DNA of 64,000 nt. It comes from an uncultured Holophagaceae bacterium (GTDB taxonomy: Bacteria; Acidobacteriota; Holophagae; Holophagales; Holophagaceae). Below the pieces are notes generated by a model that ran no database searches, was not told the origin of the DNA, and saw only the letters and a program-made list of their open reading frames with translations. The position numbers and the translations under genes are program-made. The DNA is taken from contig CAIMFT010000181.1 of the NCBI GenBank assembly GCA_903840385.1, positions 1-64,000 of the forward strand, in the 5' to 3' direction. This document shows positions 41,569-50,763 of this stretch, piece by piece. Position 1 is the first letter of the stretch. Each line of letters starts with the position of its first letter.

Positions 41569-42648
41569 TCAGCCTGCGGGTGTGGCCAGCTGCAGCAGCT
41601 CTTTGGCGATGCGGGAGGCCGCCATGCCATCCACCAGGTCCATGCCGTCCTTGACTTGCTCCTGGCGGTTGTCCTGGCCTTCGGGACCCAGCCACTGGGC
41701 CAGGGCTCCCCGCACGATGGCGGCGTCGGCGCCGGGGCCAAGGCCAAGGTCGAAGCAGCCGTTCGCCAGGGCCAGATCGGACAAGATGCCGTGCTGGCGG
41801 TCGTTCTGACCCCAGACAGCACAGGGCACGCCGAGGCAGAGGGCCTCCGCCAGGGTGACCCCGGCTGAGCACCAGAGGGCATCGAAGGCGGGCAGGCGAC
41901 TCGTGAGGCCTGGCAACCCCCGCAGGACCGTGCAGCCCAGGAAGGGGTCTCCCTGAATGCCGTTGGGGGCCAGCAGGGTGCAGGTCCCCCGCCAGAGGTC
42001 TTCGCTGGCCAGCCGGGCCAGGATGTCGAAGGCCTTCTGGGCCAGGTTGGGGCCATCGCTGCCGCCGAAGGTGACCAGCAGCTTGTGCACCGCCAGAGGC
42101 TGCAGGGGCATCCGCTTGGGGCGCAGCTCCAGGGCGGTCTTGTCCACCACGATGAAGTGGGAGCCCCGCAGCACCCGGCAGGCCCCGGAGCGGGTCTCGA
42201 AGGGGCGCACCTTGCGGCCGTCCACCACCTTCACGGGGTGGTCGGCCCAGCGCACACCCTCCAGGAAGGGCTGGAAGAGGAGGTCGGCACCTTCGTGGGC
42301 ATCCGTGTCGTCCTCCATGATGGCTATCGGCAGGGGGCGCAGGGCCTGGAGGAAGGCTGGTGTGGTATCCCACTGATCCACCAGCACGACAGCCGCGCGA
42401 GCCTGCAAGCTGTCCGGCAGAGGCGCCTGGAGGTCCTCGCCCAGGTAGACGGCCTCGCAGGGCAGGGGCTGGTCCAGAAAGGGATGGGTGCCGCCGCCCA
42501 CCCGGCGGGCGCGGTCATCCCCGGAGACGGCGAGGCAGGCGAGGCCGCCCAGGGCCCGCCAGGCCTCCTGGAGGGCGAGGGCCCGGGCCACATGGCCCAG
42601 TCCAAGACGCAGGTCAGCGTGGACGCGAAGGATCAGAAGGGGGGACAT
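41569..42648 (-). CDS. PseG-like nucleotide-sugar hydrolase / glycosyltransferase-fold protein
   Basis: A 359-residue GT-B fold protein. The N-terminus LILRVHADLRLGLGHVARAL matches the PseG pattern RVDAS-x3-GxGHVMR, and the C-terminal half KLLVTFGGSDGPNLAQKAFDI with FDALWCSAGVTLAEALCLGVP is the UDP-binding part. PseG cleaves UDP from an altrose intermediate in pseudaminic-acid synthesis. The other pse genes (pseB, C, H, I) are not nearby, so either they are elsewhere or this is a related enzyme with another nucleotide-sugar substrate. It is followed upstream by the gamma-carbonic anhydrase gene. Confidence 0.7.
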   Translation of the reverse strand: MSPLLILRVHADLRLGLGHVARALALQEAWRALGGLACLAVSGDDRARRVGGGTHPFLDQPLPCEAVYLGEDLQAPLPDSLQARAAVVLVDQWDTTPAFLQALRPLPIAIMEDDTDAHEGADLLFQPFLEGVRWADHPVKVVDGRKVRPFETRSGACRVLRGSHFIVVDKTALELRPKRMPLQPLAVHKLLVTFGGSDGPNLAQKAFDILARLASEDLWRGTCTLLAPNGIQGDPFLGCTVLRGLPGLTSRLPAFDALWCSAGVTLAEALCLGVPCAVWGQNDRQHGILSDLALANGCFDLGLGPGADAAIVRGALAQWLGPEGQDNRQEQVKDGMDLVDGMAASRIAKELLQLATPAG

Positions 42649-42745
42649 GGTGCAGAAAGTCTACCCTTCCCGGCACGCCGTGGGGAGGGGGAACCCAGCC
42701 CACCCGGAGGTTGTCTGGTAAAAACCAATTTTTTTACGGCGTCCG

Positions 42746-43327
42746 TCAAGGGTAGGGGTGCCCCTCGGCGAAGCCCGGCTGGGGGTGCTCGATGACCGGG
42801 GCTGCCGCAGGGGCCCAGCCGTCCTGGAAGTAGGCCTCCTTGTAGCGGACGTAGCGGGCCCAGACGCTGCTGGTCAGCGCCCGCTGTGCCTCCGCCAGGG
42901 GGCCCTTCACCACCGCCGGCCAGCCCGCCACCAGGCTGTGGGGCGGGGCCTTGAAGTTCTCGCGCACCAGGCTGCCGGCGGCCACCAGGCAGCCCTCCCC
43001 GATCTCGGCGCCGTCCATGATGGTGGTGCTCATGCCGATGAGGGCGCCTCGGCGGATGGTGCAGCCGTGCAGCATGACGTTGTGCGCAATGCTGACCTCC
43101 TCCTCGATGAGCAGGGGCCACTTCTGGTTGGTGACGTGCAGGCAGCAGCCGTCCTGGATGTTGGTGCGGGCGCCGATGGCGATCCAGTTCACATCGCCCC
43201 GGATGGCACAGTTGAACCAGATGCTGGCGTCATCGCCGACGGTCACATCACCCAGGACCAGGGCACTGTCCGGGAGGAACACCCGGCTGCCGATCCTGGG
43301 GACCATGCCTTGGAAGGGACGGATCAT
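42746..43327 (-). CDS. Gamma-carbonic-anhydrase-like hexapeptide-repeat protein
   Basis: A 193-residue left-handed beta-helix protein built of hexapeptide repeats (VLGDVTVGDDASIWFNC, IAIGARTNIQDGCCLHV, RGALIGMSTTIMDGAEIGEG). Candidate Zn-binding histidines are in CCLHVTNQ, SIAHNVMLHGC. The order matches gamma-class carbonic anhydrase homologues such as YrdA/PaaY/CaiE, which may also be thioesterases. The C-terminal 35 residues form an extra tail. It lies 44 bases after the PaaK-like ligase gene; a PaaY-like hydrolase next to a PaaK-like ligase may be meaningful. Confidence 0.85.
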   Translation of the reverse strand: MIRPFQGMVPRIGSRVFLPDSALVLGDVTVGDDASIWFNCAIRGDVNWIAIGARTNIQDGCCLHVTNQKWPLLIEEEVSIAHNVMLHGCTIRRGALIGMSTTIMDGAEIGEGCLVAAGSLVRENFKAPPHSLVAGWPAVVKGPLAEAQRALTSSVWARYVRYKEAYFQDGWAPAAAPVIEHPQPGFAEGHPYP

Positions 43328-43371
43328 GGCAAGCCTCCAGGGGCCGAGTCTACCTCAGCCGAGGGTGGGCT

Positions 43372-44634
43372 TCAGTCCCACTTGCGCAGGTCCTCAATGA
43401 CCTTGCCGTCGTCCGGAAGGGTCCCCGCAGCGACCCACTCCACCTCGGCGCCGATGGTGAGGATCTCCCGGAGGCGCTCCTCGATGCGGGCCTTGAGGCC
43501 GGCGTCCGGGGCGGTAGCCTCGGTGCGGACCGTGAGCACATCCCGGTTGTCGGCGCGGGTGGCCACGGCGCGGAAGCGGGTCACCTCCGGGAAGGCCCGC
43601 ATGGCCCCCTGGAGCGTGCCCGGGTGGAGGAACATGCCCTTCACCTTCACCAGCTGATCGCAGCGCCCCAGCCAGCCTCGCAGCTTGGGGGAGCGGCGAC
43701 CGCAGGCACAGTCGCCGTGGTCCACCGCCGAGAGGTCGCCCGTACCGAAGCGGATGAGGGGGTAGGCCCGGTTGAAGAGGGTGACGACCACCTCGCCCAC
43801 CTGGCCGGGGCCCAGGGGCTGGCCGGTCTCGGGATCGGCGATCTCCACGATGGCCCGGCTGGCCAGGTGCATGCCGCCCTTGGCGTGGCATTCGTAGGCC
43901 AGGCAGCCGCAGTCAGCGGTGCCGAAGCCCTGGCGGACCGTGGCTCCGAAGAGTGTCTCCACCGAGCTCCGCAGTGTGTCGGGGAGGGGCTCGGCAGTGG
44001 TGAAGGCCACCTTCAGGCCGAAGTCCCTGGCGGGGTCCAGGCCCTGCTCCTTGGCCCGCTCACCGATCTGGAGGAGGAAGGAGGCCATGCCCACAAACCC
44101 GGCGACGCCGAGGTTGCGGAGGATCTCGATCTGCACCTCGCGGTCCCCGACTCCCGTGGGCACCAGCGGGCAGCCCAGGGTGCCGAGGGCGTCGTCGAAC
44201 ATCATCCCGGCCGGAGTCATCTGGTAGCCGAAGGTGTTGATGCACATGTCGCCGCGCCGGAAGCCCGCGGCGAAGAGGGCCTCCTCCCAGCCCCAGCCCT
44301 CGTCCAGGCCCTGGGGATCGTAGATGGGACCGGGCGAGCGGAAGACCCGGCGGACCTGGTCCAGAGGCACAGCGAGGAGGCCCCCGAAGGGCGGGTTCTC
44401 CCGCTGCATGTCCACCAGCTTGGCCTTGGGAGTCACCGGCAGCTTGGCCAGATCCTCCAGGCTGCGGATGTCGCCCGGCGCCACGCCAGAGGCCTTGAGG
44501 AGGGCCCCGATGGCGGGGGCATTGGCGGCGGCGTGGGCGATGACGCCCTGGAGCCGTCGGGCCTGCTCGTCTCGCTGCTCATCCCAGCTGCGCTGCTCCA
44601 GGTCCTGGTGCAGGAATCCTGTGGTCCGGTCCAT
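43372..44634 (-). CDS. PaaK-like AMP-binding ligase (phenylacetate-CoA ligase family)
   Basis: A 420-residue member of the PaaK family. It has GFGTADCGCLAYECHAKGG, LIRFGTGDLSAVDHGDCACG and the C-terminal GRCDQLVKVKGMFLHPG of these ligases, including the Cys-rich insert. The usual phosphate-binding SSGTTGxP loop is replaced by FRSPGPIYDP, so adenylation may be altered. PaaK enzymes activate phenylacetate or other aryl acids to CoA esters. It is the last gene of the livG-ligase-livHMJF cluster, after livF by 20 bases. Confidence 0.82.
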   Translation of the reverse strand: MDRTTGFLHQDLEQRSWDEQRDEQARRLQGVIAHAAANAPAIGALLKASGVAPGDIRSLEDLAKLPVTPKAKLVDMQRENPPFGGLLAVPLDQVRRVFRSPGPIYDPQGLDEGWGWEEALFAAGFRRGDMCINTFGYQMTPAGMMFDDALGTLGCPLVPTGVGDREVQIEILRNLGVAGFVGMASFLLQIGERAKEQGLDPARDFGLKVAFTTAEPLPDTLRSSVETLFGATVRQGFGTADCGCLAYECHAKGGMHLASRAIVEIADPETGQPLGPGQVGEVVVTLFNRAYPLIRFGTGDLSAVDHGDCACGRRSPKLRGWLGRCDQLVKVKGMFLHPGTLQGAMRAFPEVTRFRAVATRADNRDVLTVRTEATAPDAGLKARIEERLREILTIGAEVEWVAAGTLPDDGKVIEDLRKWD

Positions 44635-44654
44635 GGGGTGCCTCTCTCGGGAAA

Positions 44655-45449
44655 CTAGGACAGCCAGCGCTTGCGCCGCTTGTAGTGCTTGGCGTTCTTG
44701 AAGGAGCGCTTGCTGCCACTCTCGCCGATGCCCAGGTAGAACTCCTTGACGTCCTGGTTCTCCCGCAGCTTCTCGCAGGGGCCGTCCAGCACGACCTTGC
44801 CCATCTCCATGATGTAGCCGTAGCTCGCCACCTGCAGGGCCAGAGAAGCGTTCTGCTCCACCAGGAGGATGGTGGTCTTCTCTTCTTCATTGATCTTGGC
44901 GATGATGCGGAAGATCTCCTGCACCAGCAGCGGCGCCAGGCCCAGGCTGGGCTCGTCCAGGAGCAGCAGCTTGGGGCGGGCCATGAGGGCGCGGCCGATG
45001 GCCAGCATCTGCTGCTCACCGCCGGAGAGGTAGCCGGACAGCTGATTCCGGCGCTCCTTGAGGATGGGGAAATAGTCGAACACAAGGTCGATGTCGCGCT
45101 TCACGCCGGCCCGGTCGTTGCGGGTGTAGGCGCCGCAGCGGAGGTTCTCCACGATGTCCAGGTCCTCGAAGACCCGGCGCCCTTCCATGACCTGGAAGAT
45201 GCCCTTGCGGACGATCTTCTCCGGGTCCATGCCGTTGATCTTTTCCCCCATGAACTCGATGGTGCCCTTGGTCACCTCGCCCTCCTCGCTCTTGAGGAGC
45301 CCGGAGATGGCCTTGAGGGTGGTGGACTTCCCGGCCCCATTGGCGCCGAGGAGGGTGGTGATCTTCCCTTCCTCGCAGCGGAGGGACAGCCCCTTGAGGA
45401 CCAGGATCACGTCGTTGTAGACGACCTCGATGTTGTTGACGGTCAGCAT
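44655..45449 (-). CDS. livF: Branched-chain amino-acid type ABC transporter ATPase
   Basis: The 264-residue ATPase has Walker A GANGAGKST, signature LSGGEQQML and Walker B LLLLDEPSLGLAP, with the LivF-type VEQNASLAL. It powers uptake through LivHM. Its C-terminus carries an extra basic tail of about 25 residues (FKNAKHYKRRKRWLS), not usual in LivF. It follows livJ after about 100 bases that contain a hairpin. Confidence 0.93.
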   Translation of the reverse strand: MLTVNNIEVVYNDVILVLKGLSLRCEEGKITTLLGANGAGKSTTLKAISGLLKSEEGEVTKGTIEFMGEKINGMDPEKIVRKGIFQVMEGRRVFEDLDIVENLRCGAYTRNDRAGVKRDIDLVFDYFPILKERRNQLSGYLSGGEQQMLAIGRALMARPKLLLLDEPSLGLAPLLVQEIFRIIAKINEEEKTTILLVEQNASLALQVASYGYIMEMGKVVLDGPCEKLRENQDVKEFYLGIGESGSKRSFKNAKHYKRRKRWLS

Positions 45450-45512
45450 GGGTTGGGCTCTTGGCTCCCTGGTGGTGCGGAGGAGGTCGGACCGGCAGGC
45501 CCGGGAGAAGGG

Positions 45513-45537
45513 CGGGGGAGGACGATGCCCTCCCCCG
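45513..45537 (-). terminator. Intercistronic hairpin between livJ and livF
   Basis: CGGGGGAGG and CCTCCCCCG form a nine-base perfect stem around a seven-base loop, just after the livJ stop. No T-run follows on the minus strand, so it more likely attenuates transcription or protects the 3' end of the binding-protein message than ends the operon. Confidence 0.55.
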
Positions 45538-45553
45538 TCTTCAGTTCAAAGGA

Positions 45554-46720
45554 CTACAGACCGAGCCACTCCTGCTTGCGCGGAAGCTCGATGGTGGCCT
45601 TCTTGACCATCTTCCCGCCCACGAACTGGGCCAGGATGACGGACATGAAGGGCCGGTGGTCGGTGCTGCTGTAGGTGATGGGGGCGGTGAGGCCCTGGGT
45701 GTCGAAGTTCTTGAGCTGCTCGGCGTACTTGCGGATGCCAGGGCCGGTCAGCTCTTTGTTCTTGTCGGCGATCTTGAGGACTTCGCACATGGTCATCATG
45801 GAGACCCAGCCGCGGATCCAGTGGCTCACCTGGGGCTGTCCGCCGGTGACCTTCTCGATGGTCTTCATGCCGGGCACCTTGTCGCCGTAGAGCGCGGCCC
45901 CGATGACGACCATGTAGCCTTCCTCGGCGCCGGCGGCGAGCTTGGGCATGCCCTCGTCCGCACTCCAGATGTTGCCGAAGAACTTGGTGGTGAGGCCGAG
46001 CTTCTTGGCGTCCTTGAGGATGACGGAGGTGGACACCTTGGTGCCGCCGATCCAGGCGAAGTCCGGGGCCTTCTTCTTGATGTTGAGGAGCTGGGTGGTG
46101 GCCTCGAGGGCCTTCAGGTCCACGTTCTCTTCACCGACGATCTCGAAGCCGAGCTCGGTGGCGTAGGCCTTGCCGCCGGGGATGGGGGCCTTGCCGTAGC
46201 CGACGTCGGGATAGATGAAGGCGACCTTCGGCTTGCGCTTCTCCTTCCAGTTGTCCTTGATGTACTTCAGGCCGGCCCGCAGGGCGGTGGAGTAGTCAGG
46301 GGCGCAGAAGAAGTTGTAGGGGGACTTGGTGGGGTCCGTCAGGTGGGCCGAGTAGGAGGCCGACCAGTAGGGGATCTGGTCCTTGGCGACCTGCTCTTTG
46401 AGGGCCTCGGTGTCGCCGCTGCCCCAGCCCTGGATGGCCACGACCTTGTCCTGGTCCTTGAACTTCTTGTACAGGGCCAGGGCCTCGGGGATCTTGTAGG
46501 CGTAGTCCTGCTGGAGGAGCTTGATCTTCTTGCCGTTGATGCCACCGGCCGAGTTGATGTAGTCGGTGTAGGCCTTGATGCCGTCGGCGTAGGGCTTGCC
46601 GACATCGCCGGTGCCGCCCGTGATGTCGGCGAGATTCCCGATGACGATGTCCTGGGCGGAGAGGGGTCCCGCCAGGAGGGCCATGGCTGCGAGAGCGATG
46701 GACGCGGTGAAACGTTTCAT
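45554..46720 (-). CDS. livJ: Branched-chain amino-acid type ABC transporter substrate-binding protein
   Basis: A 388-residue periplasmic binding protein with signal peptide (MKRFTASIALAAMALLAG) and a two-lobed type I fold: IVIGNLADITGGTGDVGKPYADGIKAYTDYIN at the N-terminus, FAWIGGTKVSTSVIL in the second lobe. The AVAIQGWGSGDTEALK region differs from the Leu/Ile-binding consensus, and with two acyl-CoA ligases in the operon the true ligand may be an aromatic or fatty acid. It lies between livM and livF. Confidence 0.9.
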   Translation of the reverse strand: MKRFTASIALAAMALLAGPLSAQDIVIGNLADITGGTGDVGKPYADGIKAYTDYINSAGGINGKKIKLLQQDYAYKIPEALALYKKFKDQDKVVAIQGWGSGDTEALKEQVAKDQIPYWSASYSAHLTDPTKSPYNFFCAPDYSTALRAGLKYIKDNWKEKRKPKVAFIYPDVGYGKAPIPGGKAYATELGFEIVGEENVDLKALEATTQLLNIKKKAPDFAWIGGTKVSTSVILKDAKKLGLTTKFFGNIWSADEGMPKLAAGAEEGYMVVIGAALYGDKVPGMKTIEKVTGGQPQVSHWIRGWVSMMTMCEVLKIADKNKELTGPGIRKYAEQLKNFDTQGLTAPITYSSTDHRPFMSVILAQFVGGKMVKKATIELPRKQEWLGL

Positions 46721-46790
46721 TTCGATCTCCTTTCTGAGATGGAAGTGAGTGGTGCGGGATGGTGCAGGGGTAAAGCGGGAGCGGGCCGGG

Positions 46791-47843
46791 TCAATAGCTG
46801 AAGGGGTAGAGCTTCCAGTAGGCCTTGATCATTCGCCAGCGGTGGGCGAGGCCGTCCGGCTCGAAGATCAAAAAGAGGATGATGATGATGCCGAAGACAC
46901 CGTCCTTGAAGCTCATGATCAGGAAGCCGATCTTGGGGAAGATGCTGGCCAGGGCGCCCGTGCCCACCGTCAGGGCCTGGGGCAGGAGCGTCATGAAGAT
47001 GGCACCCAGGATGGAGCCGATGACGCTGCCCAGGCCGCCGATGATGATCATGGCGAGGTACTTGATGGACTCGTCAATCATGAAGTGCTCAGCGGAGATG
47101 TAGCCCGTGTACACCCCCCACAGGCTGCCGGCGATGCCCGCATAGAAGGCGCTCACGGAGAAGGAGATCAGGCGGTACTTGAAGAGGTTCACGCCCATGA
47201 TCTCGGCGGAGAGGTGATGGTCACGAACGGCGATGAAGGCGCGCCCATTGCGGGAGCGGAGCAGGTTCGTGGTGAAGGCCACGGCGCCGATGGCCATGGT
47301 GAGGGTCAGGTAGTACTTGGAGCGGTCACCGTCGAAGGCGAAGGAGCCGATCTCCGGGGGCGGGGAGGGGATGCCGTTGCTGCCGCCGGTGACGGCGTCG
47401 AGGTGCATGAAGACGTACTGGAGGATGAACTGTGCTGCCAGGGTGGCGATGGCCAGATAGAGGCCCTTGAGCCGGGCGCTGGGCAGGCCGAAGATCATGC
47501 CGATGGCGGCTGCCGTGAGGCCGGCGGCGGGCATGGCCACCCAGAAGGGCAGGTGGGCCACCCGCATGAAGTAGGAGCAGGAGAAGGCGCCGACCCCCAT
47601 GAAGGCGCCCTGCCCCAGGGAGATCTGGCCCGTGAAGCCAGTGACGATGTTGATGCCCAGGGCCCCGATCACGGCGATGGCGATGGTCGTCATCGTGCTG
47701 GTGACGTAGTTGGACGAGAAGAGGGGCGTCGTATACAGGAGCAGGACGAAGAGACCCACCGCCACCCGGACAAAGGGCGTCTGGAAGACCTTCATGTCAT
47801 CCCGGTAGGTTTCCTTGAAGTCGCCACAGTGGGAAACGCTCAT
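46791..47843 (-). CDS. livM: Branched-chain amino-acid type ABC transporter permease
   Basis: A 350-residue permease with about nine helices and the LivM motif GINIVTGFTGQISLGQGAFMGVGAF plus LAIATLAAQFILQYVF split over the core. A non-hydrophobic N-terminal extension of about 25 residues precedes the first helix. It pairs with LivH, whose gene ends 34 bases before it. Confidence 0.93.
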   Translation of the reverse strand: MSVSHCGDFKETYRDDMKVFQTPFVRVAVGLFVLLLYTTPLFSSNYVTSTMTTIAIAVIGALGINIVTGFTGQISLGQGAFMGVGAFSCSYFMRVAHLPFWVAMPAAGLTAAAIGMIFGLPSARLKGLYLAIATLAAQFILQYVFMHLDAVTGGSNGIPSPPPEIGSFAFDGDRSKYYLTLTMAIGAVAFTTNLLRSRNGRAFIAVRDHHLSAEIMGVNLFKYRLISFSVSAFYAGIAGSLWGVYTGYISAEHFMIDESIKYLAMIIIGGLGSVIGSILGAIFMTLLPQALTVGTGALASIFPKIGFLIMSFKDGVFGIIIILFLIFEPDGLAHRWRMIKAYWKLYPFSY

Positions 47844-47877
47844 GATTCCATCCCATTCAAGGCTTGCAGTTCGGCGC

Positions 47878-48768
47878 TCATACCCGCTCGATCTCTTTCT
47901 TCCCGAAGAGGCCGTAGGGCTTGATCATCAGGATGATGACGAGGAAGACAAAGGGGGCGACTTCCTTGATGCCCTGGAGGCCGAAGACGCTCTTGAGGAC
48001 GCCATCCGAGAGGTTCTCCAGCACCCCCACGATGAGCCCGCCGAGGGCCGCCCCGGGGATCGAGTCGAGCCCCCCGAGGATGACCGCCGGGAACACCTTG
48101 AGGCCGAAGTGGCCGAGCTGGACGTTGATGCCGTTGATGCTGCCGATGAGGATGCCGCCGATGGCCGAGACCACCGAGGCGATGCACCAGGCCAGGGCGA
48201 AGATGTTCTTCACGGGGATGCCCATGGAGAGGGCCACCTGGTTGGAGAAGGCGGTGGCCCGCATGGCCACGCCGGCCTTGGAGTACTTGAAGAAGAGGGC
48301 GAAGAGGGCGAGGAGCACCGCCGAGAGCCCGAAGCTCCAGAGGTACACCTGGCTGGTGGGGAGCCCCATGATGTTGACGTCCGTCGGGGGGAAGAGGGGG
48401 GGGTCATAGACCTGGATCTGGGTGCCCCAGATGGCCGTGACGATGCTGCGCAGGACCGAGGACAGGCCGATGGTCACCATGATGATGGAGATGACGGGCT
48501 CGCCAATCATGGGCCGCAGGATGAGGCGCTCGACGATGAGGGCCAGGATGACGGAGAAGACGAGGGTCATGAGGAAGGCCCAGAACCAGGGCACCTTGTA
48601 CTGCACCACCATGGAGTAGCAGAAGTAGGCCCCGAACATCATCAGCTCGCCCTGGGCGAAGTTCACGACGCTGGTGGACTTGAAGATGATGGCGAAGCCC
48701 AGGGCCACCAGGGCATAGATCGAGCCGAGCACGAGTCCCGAGATGACGAGCTGGAGGTAGAACTCCAT
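47878..48768 (-). CDS. livH: Branched-chain amino-acid type ABC transporter permease
   Basis: A 296-residue permease with eight or so helices. LVISGLVLGSIYALVALGFAI at the N-terminus and AIGGILIGSINGINVQLG with LGGLDSIPGAALGGLIVG towards the C-terminus are the LivH signatures, including the EAA-like loop. It lies 32 bases after the acyl-CoA ligase gene and 34 before livM. Confidence 0.93.
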   Translation of the reverse strand: MEFYLQLVISGLVLGSIYALVALGFAIIFKSTSVVNFAQGELMMFGAYFCYSMVVQYKVPWFWAFLMTLVFSVILALIVERLILRPMIGEPVISIIMVTIGLSSVLRSIVTAIWGTQIQVYDPPLFPPTDVNIMGLPTSQVYLWSFGLSAVLLALFALFFKYSKAGVAMRATAFSNQVALSMGIPVKNIFALAWCIASVVSAIGGILIGSINGINVQLGHFGLKVFPAVILGGLDSIPGAALGGLIVGVLENLSDGVLKSVFGLQGIKEVAPFVFLVIILMIKPYGLFGKKEIERV

Positions 48769-48800
48769 GGATTCTCCTGGTTGCCTCTGGCGTCCTGCGT

Positions 48801-50753
48801 CTAGGTGGCGGCGGGTGTCGATCCATCCGGGTGGATGAGGTCGCGGACAAGGATGGTGGTCTTGAGCTGCGAGGTCTTGCCATCCTGGTACTTGATGACG
48901 GCATCGACGGGGATCTGGGCCTTGCCGGCGTAGATGCCCTCGATGATGTCGGCGTACTTCTGGTCCACGAAGCCCCGCCGGACCTTGCGGGTGCGGGTGA
49001 GCTCGTCATCATCGGCGTCCAGCTCCTTGTAGAGCAGGGCGAACTTGCGGATCCGCTGGGACTCCACGAGGGTGTCGTTGACCTTCCGGACTTCCTTCTC
49101 GAGGAGGTCATAGATCTCAGCCTTGGCGGAGAGGTCCGTGTAGGTGGTGTAGCCGATGCGGTGGTCCTCGGCCCACTTCCCGACGATGCTGAAGTCGACG
49201 CAGAGGAGCGCAATGACGAACTCCCGGCCCTGGCCGATGCAGACGGCCTCCTTGGCGTAGGGGCTGAACTTGAGCTTGTTCTCGATGAACTGCGGGCTGA
49301 ACCGCTCGCTGCTCTGAAGGGTCATGATGTCCTTCATGCGGTCGATGATCACCAGGTGCCCATTGGGATCGAAGTAGCCGGCGTCCCCGGAGCGGAGCCA
49401 GCCGTCCACGATGGTCTCGGCCGTGGCGGCCTCCGCCTTGTAGTAGCCCTGGAAGAGGGCCGCGCTGCGGGAGATGACCTCGCCCACGCCCTGCGGATCC
49501 GGATTGTCGATGCGGATCTCGGTCTCGGGGATGGGGATGCCCACGGAGTCGAAGTTGATGTCCCCGTCCCGGTGGATGCTGGAGATGCCGAAGATCTCCG
49601 TCTGGCCATAGATCTGCTTGAGGTTGACGCCCAGCGCATGGAAGAAGCGGAAGGTGTCCGGACCGAGGGCGGCGCCGCCGGTGGAGGCCGAGCGGATGCG
49701 GGAGAAGCCGATGCGGTCCTTCAGGGCCCGGAAGATCAGCACGTAGGCCAGGCCGTAGCGCAGCTTCTGCAGCAACGTGGGGGTCTTCTTCTGGAACTTC
49801 AGGTCGGCCCACTCGTACCCGATGGGCAGGCACCAGTGGTAGAGGAAGCGCTTGAGGGGGGAGGCGTCGAGGATCTTCACCTGTACGGTGGCGGCGAGGT
49901 TCTCCCAGACCCGGGGGGGGCTGAACAGCAGGTTGGGCCCGATCTCCCGGATGTTCTCGGTGGTGGTCTCGGGGCCCTCGGGGAAGTTCACGGTGAAGCC
50001 GAAGAGCATGCCGCTGGCGACGCTCATCATCTGCTCACCCACCCAGGGGAGCGGGAGGAAGCTGACGAACTCGTCGGTCTCCAGCTTGGGATCCACCTTC
50101 CCGAGGTTGGTGGCCATGGAGAGCATGTTGCGGTGGGAGAGGACCGCCAGCTTGGGGTGGCCCGTGGTGCCGGAGGTGATGCAGATGTGGGCGGGATCCT
50201 CGGCCTGGGTGGCGTTCACCAGGGCGTCGTAGGCGCCGGGGTGGGCCTGCTCGTGCTCCTTGCCCAGGGCCTCGACCTCCTGGAAGGAGATGAGCCGGGC
50301 ATCGTCGTACTTCCGCATGCCCCGGGGGTCCGTGTAGACGATGTGCTTCACGGTGGTGAGCTCGTCGCCCATGTCGAGGACCTTGTCCACCTGCTCCTGG
50401 TCCTCGGCCACGATGAACTTGGACTCCGCCAGGTTGATGATGTAGGACACTTCCTTGAGGATGGCATCCTGGTAGATGCCGATGCCGATGGCGCCCGCAC
50501 TCTGGGCCGACAGCTCCGCAAAGAGCCACTCCGGGCGGTTGTCGCCGATGATGGAGATGGTGTCGCCCTTGACCAGTCCGAGGGCCACCAGGCCCAGGGT
50601 GAAGTCCCGGACATGCTCGAAGTAGTCCTGCCAGGAGTAGGGCTGCCAGATGCCGAACTCCTTCTCCCGCAGGGCCACCTTGCCGGTGCCGTACTTGGCC
50701 GCATTGCTCCGCAGCAGGCGGGGCAGTGTGTCGTTCATGGGCGCGTCAGTCAT
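48801..50753 (-). CDS. Long-chain acyl-CoA synthetase / AMP-binding ligase in liv operon
   Basis: A 650-residue AMP-forming ligase of the FadD15/long-chain type. The P-loop is ICITSGTTGHPKLAVLSHRN, the adenine motif is YGQTEIFG, and the C-terminal part has GDAGYFDPNGHLVIIDRMKDIM. It has the long gate insertion of eukaryote-like long-chain ligases. ATG 50753 is chosen because GGGAG precedes it. Its place between livG and livH, with a PaaK-like gene at the other end, suggests that the transporter imports an acid that is activated on entry. Similar livGHMJF-ligase clusters are known from proteobacteria. Confidence 0.9.
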   Translation of the reverse strand: MTDAPMNDTLPRLLRSNAAKYGTGKVALREKEFGIWQPYSWQDYFEHVRDFTLGLVALGLVKGDTISIIGDNRPEWLFAELSAQSAGAIGIGIYQDAILKEVSYIINLAESKFIVAEDQEQVDKVLDMGDELTTVKHIVYTDPRGMRKYDDARLISFQEVEALGKEHEQAHPGAYDALVNATQAEDPAHICITSGTTGHPKLAVLSHRNMLSMATNLGKVDPKLETDEFVSFLPLPWVGEQMMSVASGMLFGFTVNFPEGPETTTENIREIGPNLLFSPPRVWENLAATVQVKILDASPLKRFLYHWCLPIGYEWADLKFQKKTPTLLQKLRYGLAYVLIFRALKDRIGFSRIRSASTGGAALGPDTFRFFHALGVNLKQIYGQTEIFGISSIHRDGDINFDSVGIPIPETEIRIDNPDPQGVGEVISRSAALFQGYYKAEAATAETIVDGWLRSGDAGYFDPNGHLVIIDRMKDIMTLQSSERFSPQFIENKLKFSPYAKEAVCIGQGREFVIALLCVDFSIVGKWAEDHRIGYTTYTDLSAKAEIYDLLEKEVRKVNDTLVESQRIRKFALLYKELDADDDELTRTRKVRRGFVDQKYADIIEGIYAGKAQIPVDAVIKYQDGKTSQLKTTILVRDLIHPDGSTPAAT

Positions 50754-50763
50754 CCCCAACTCC

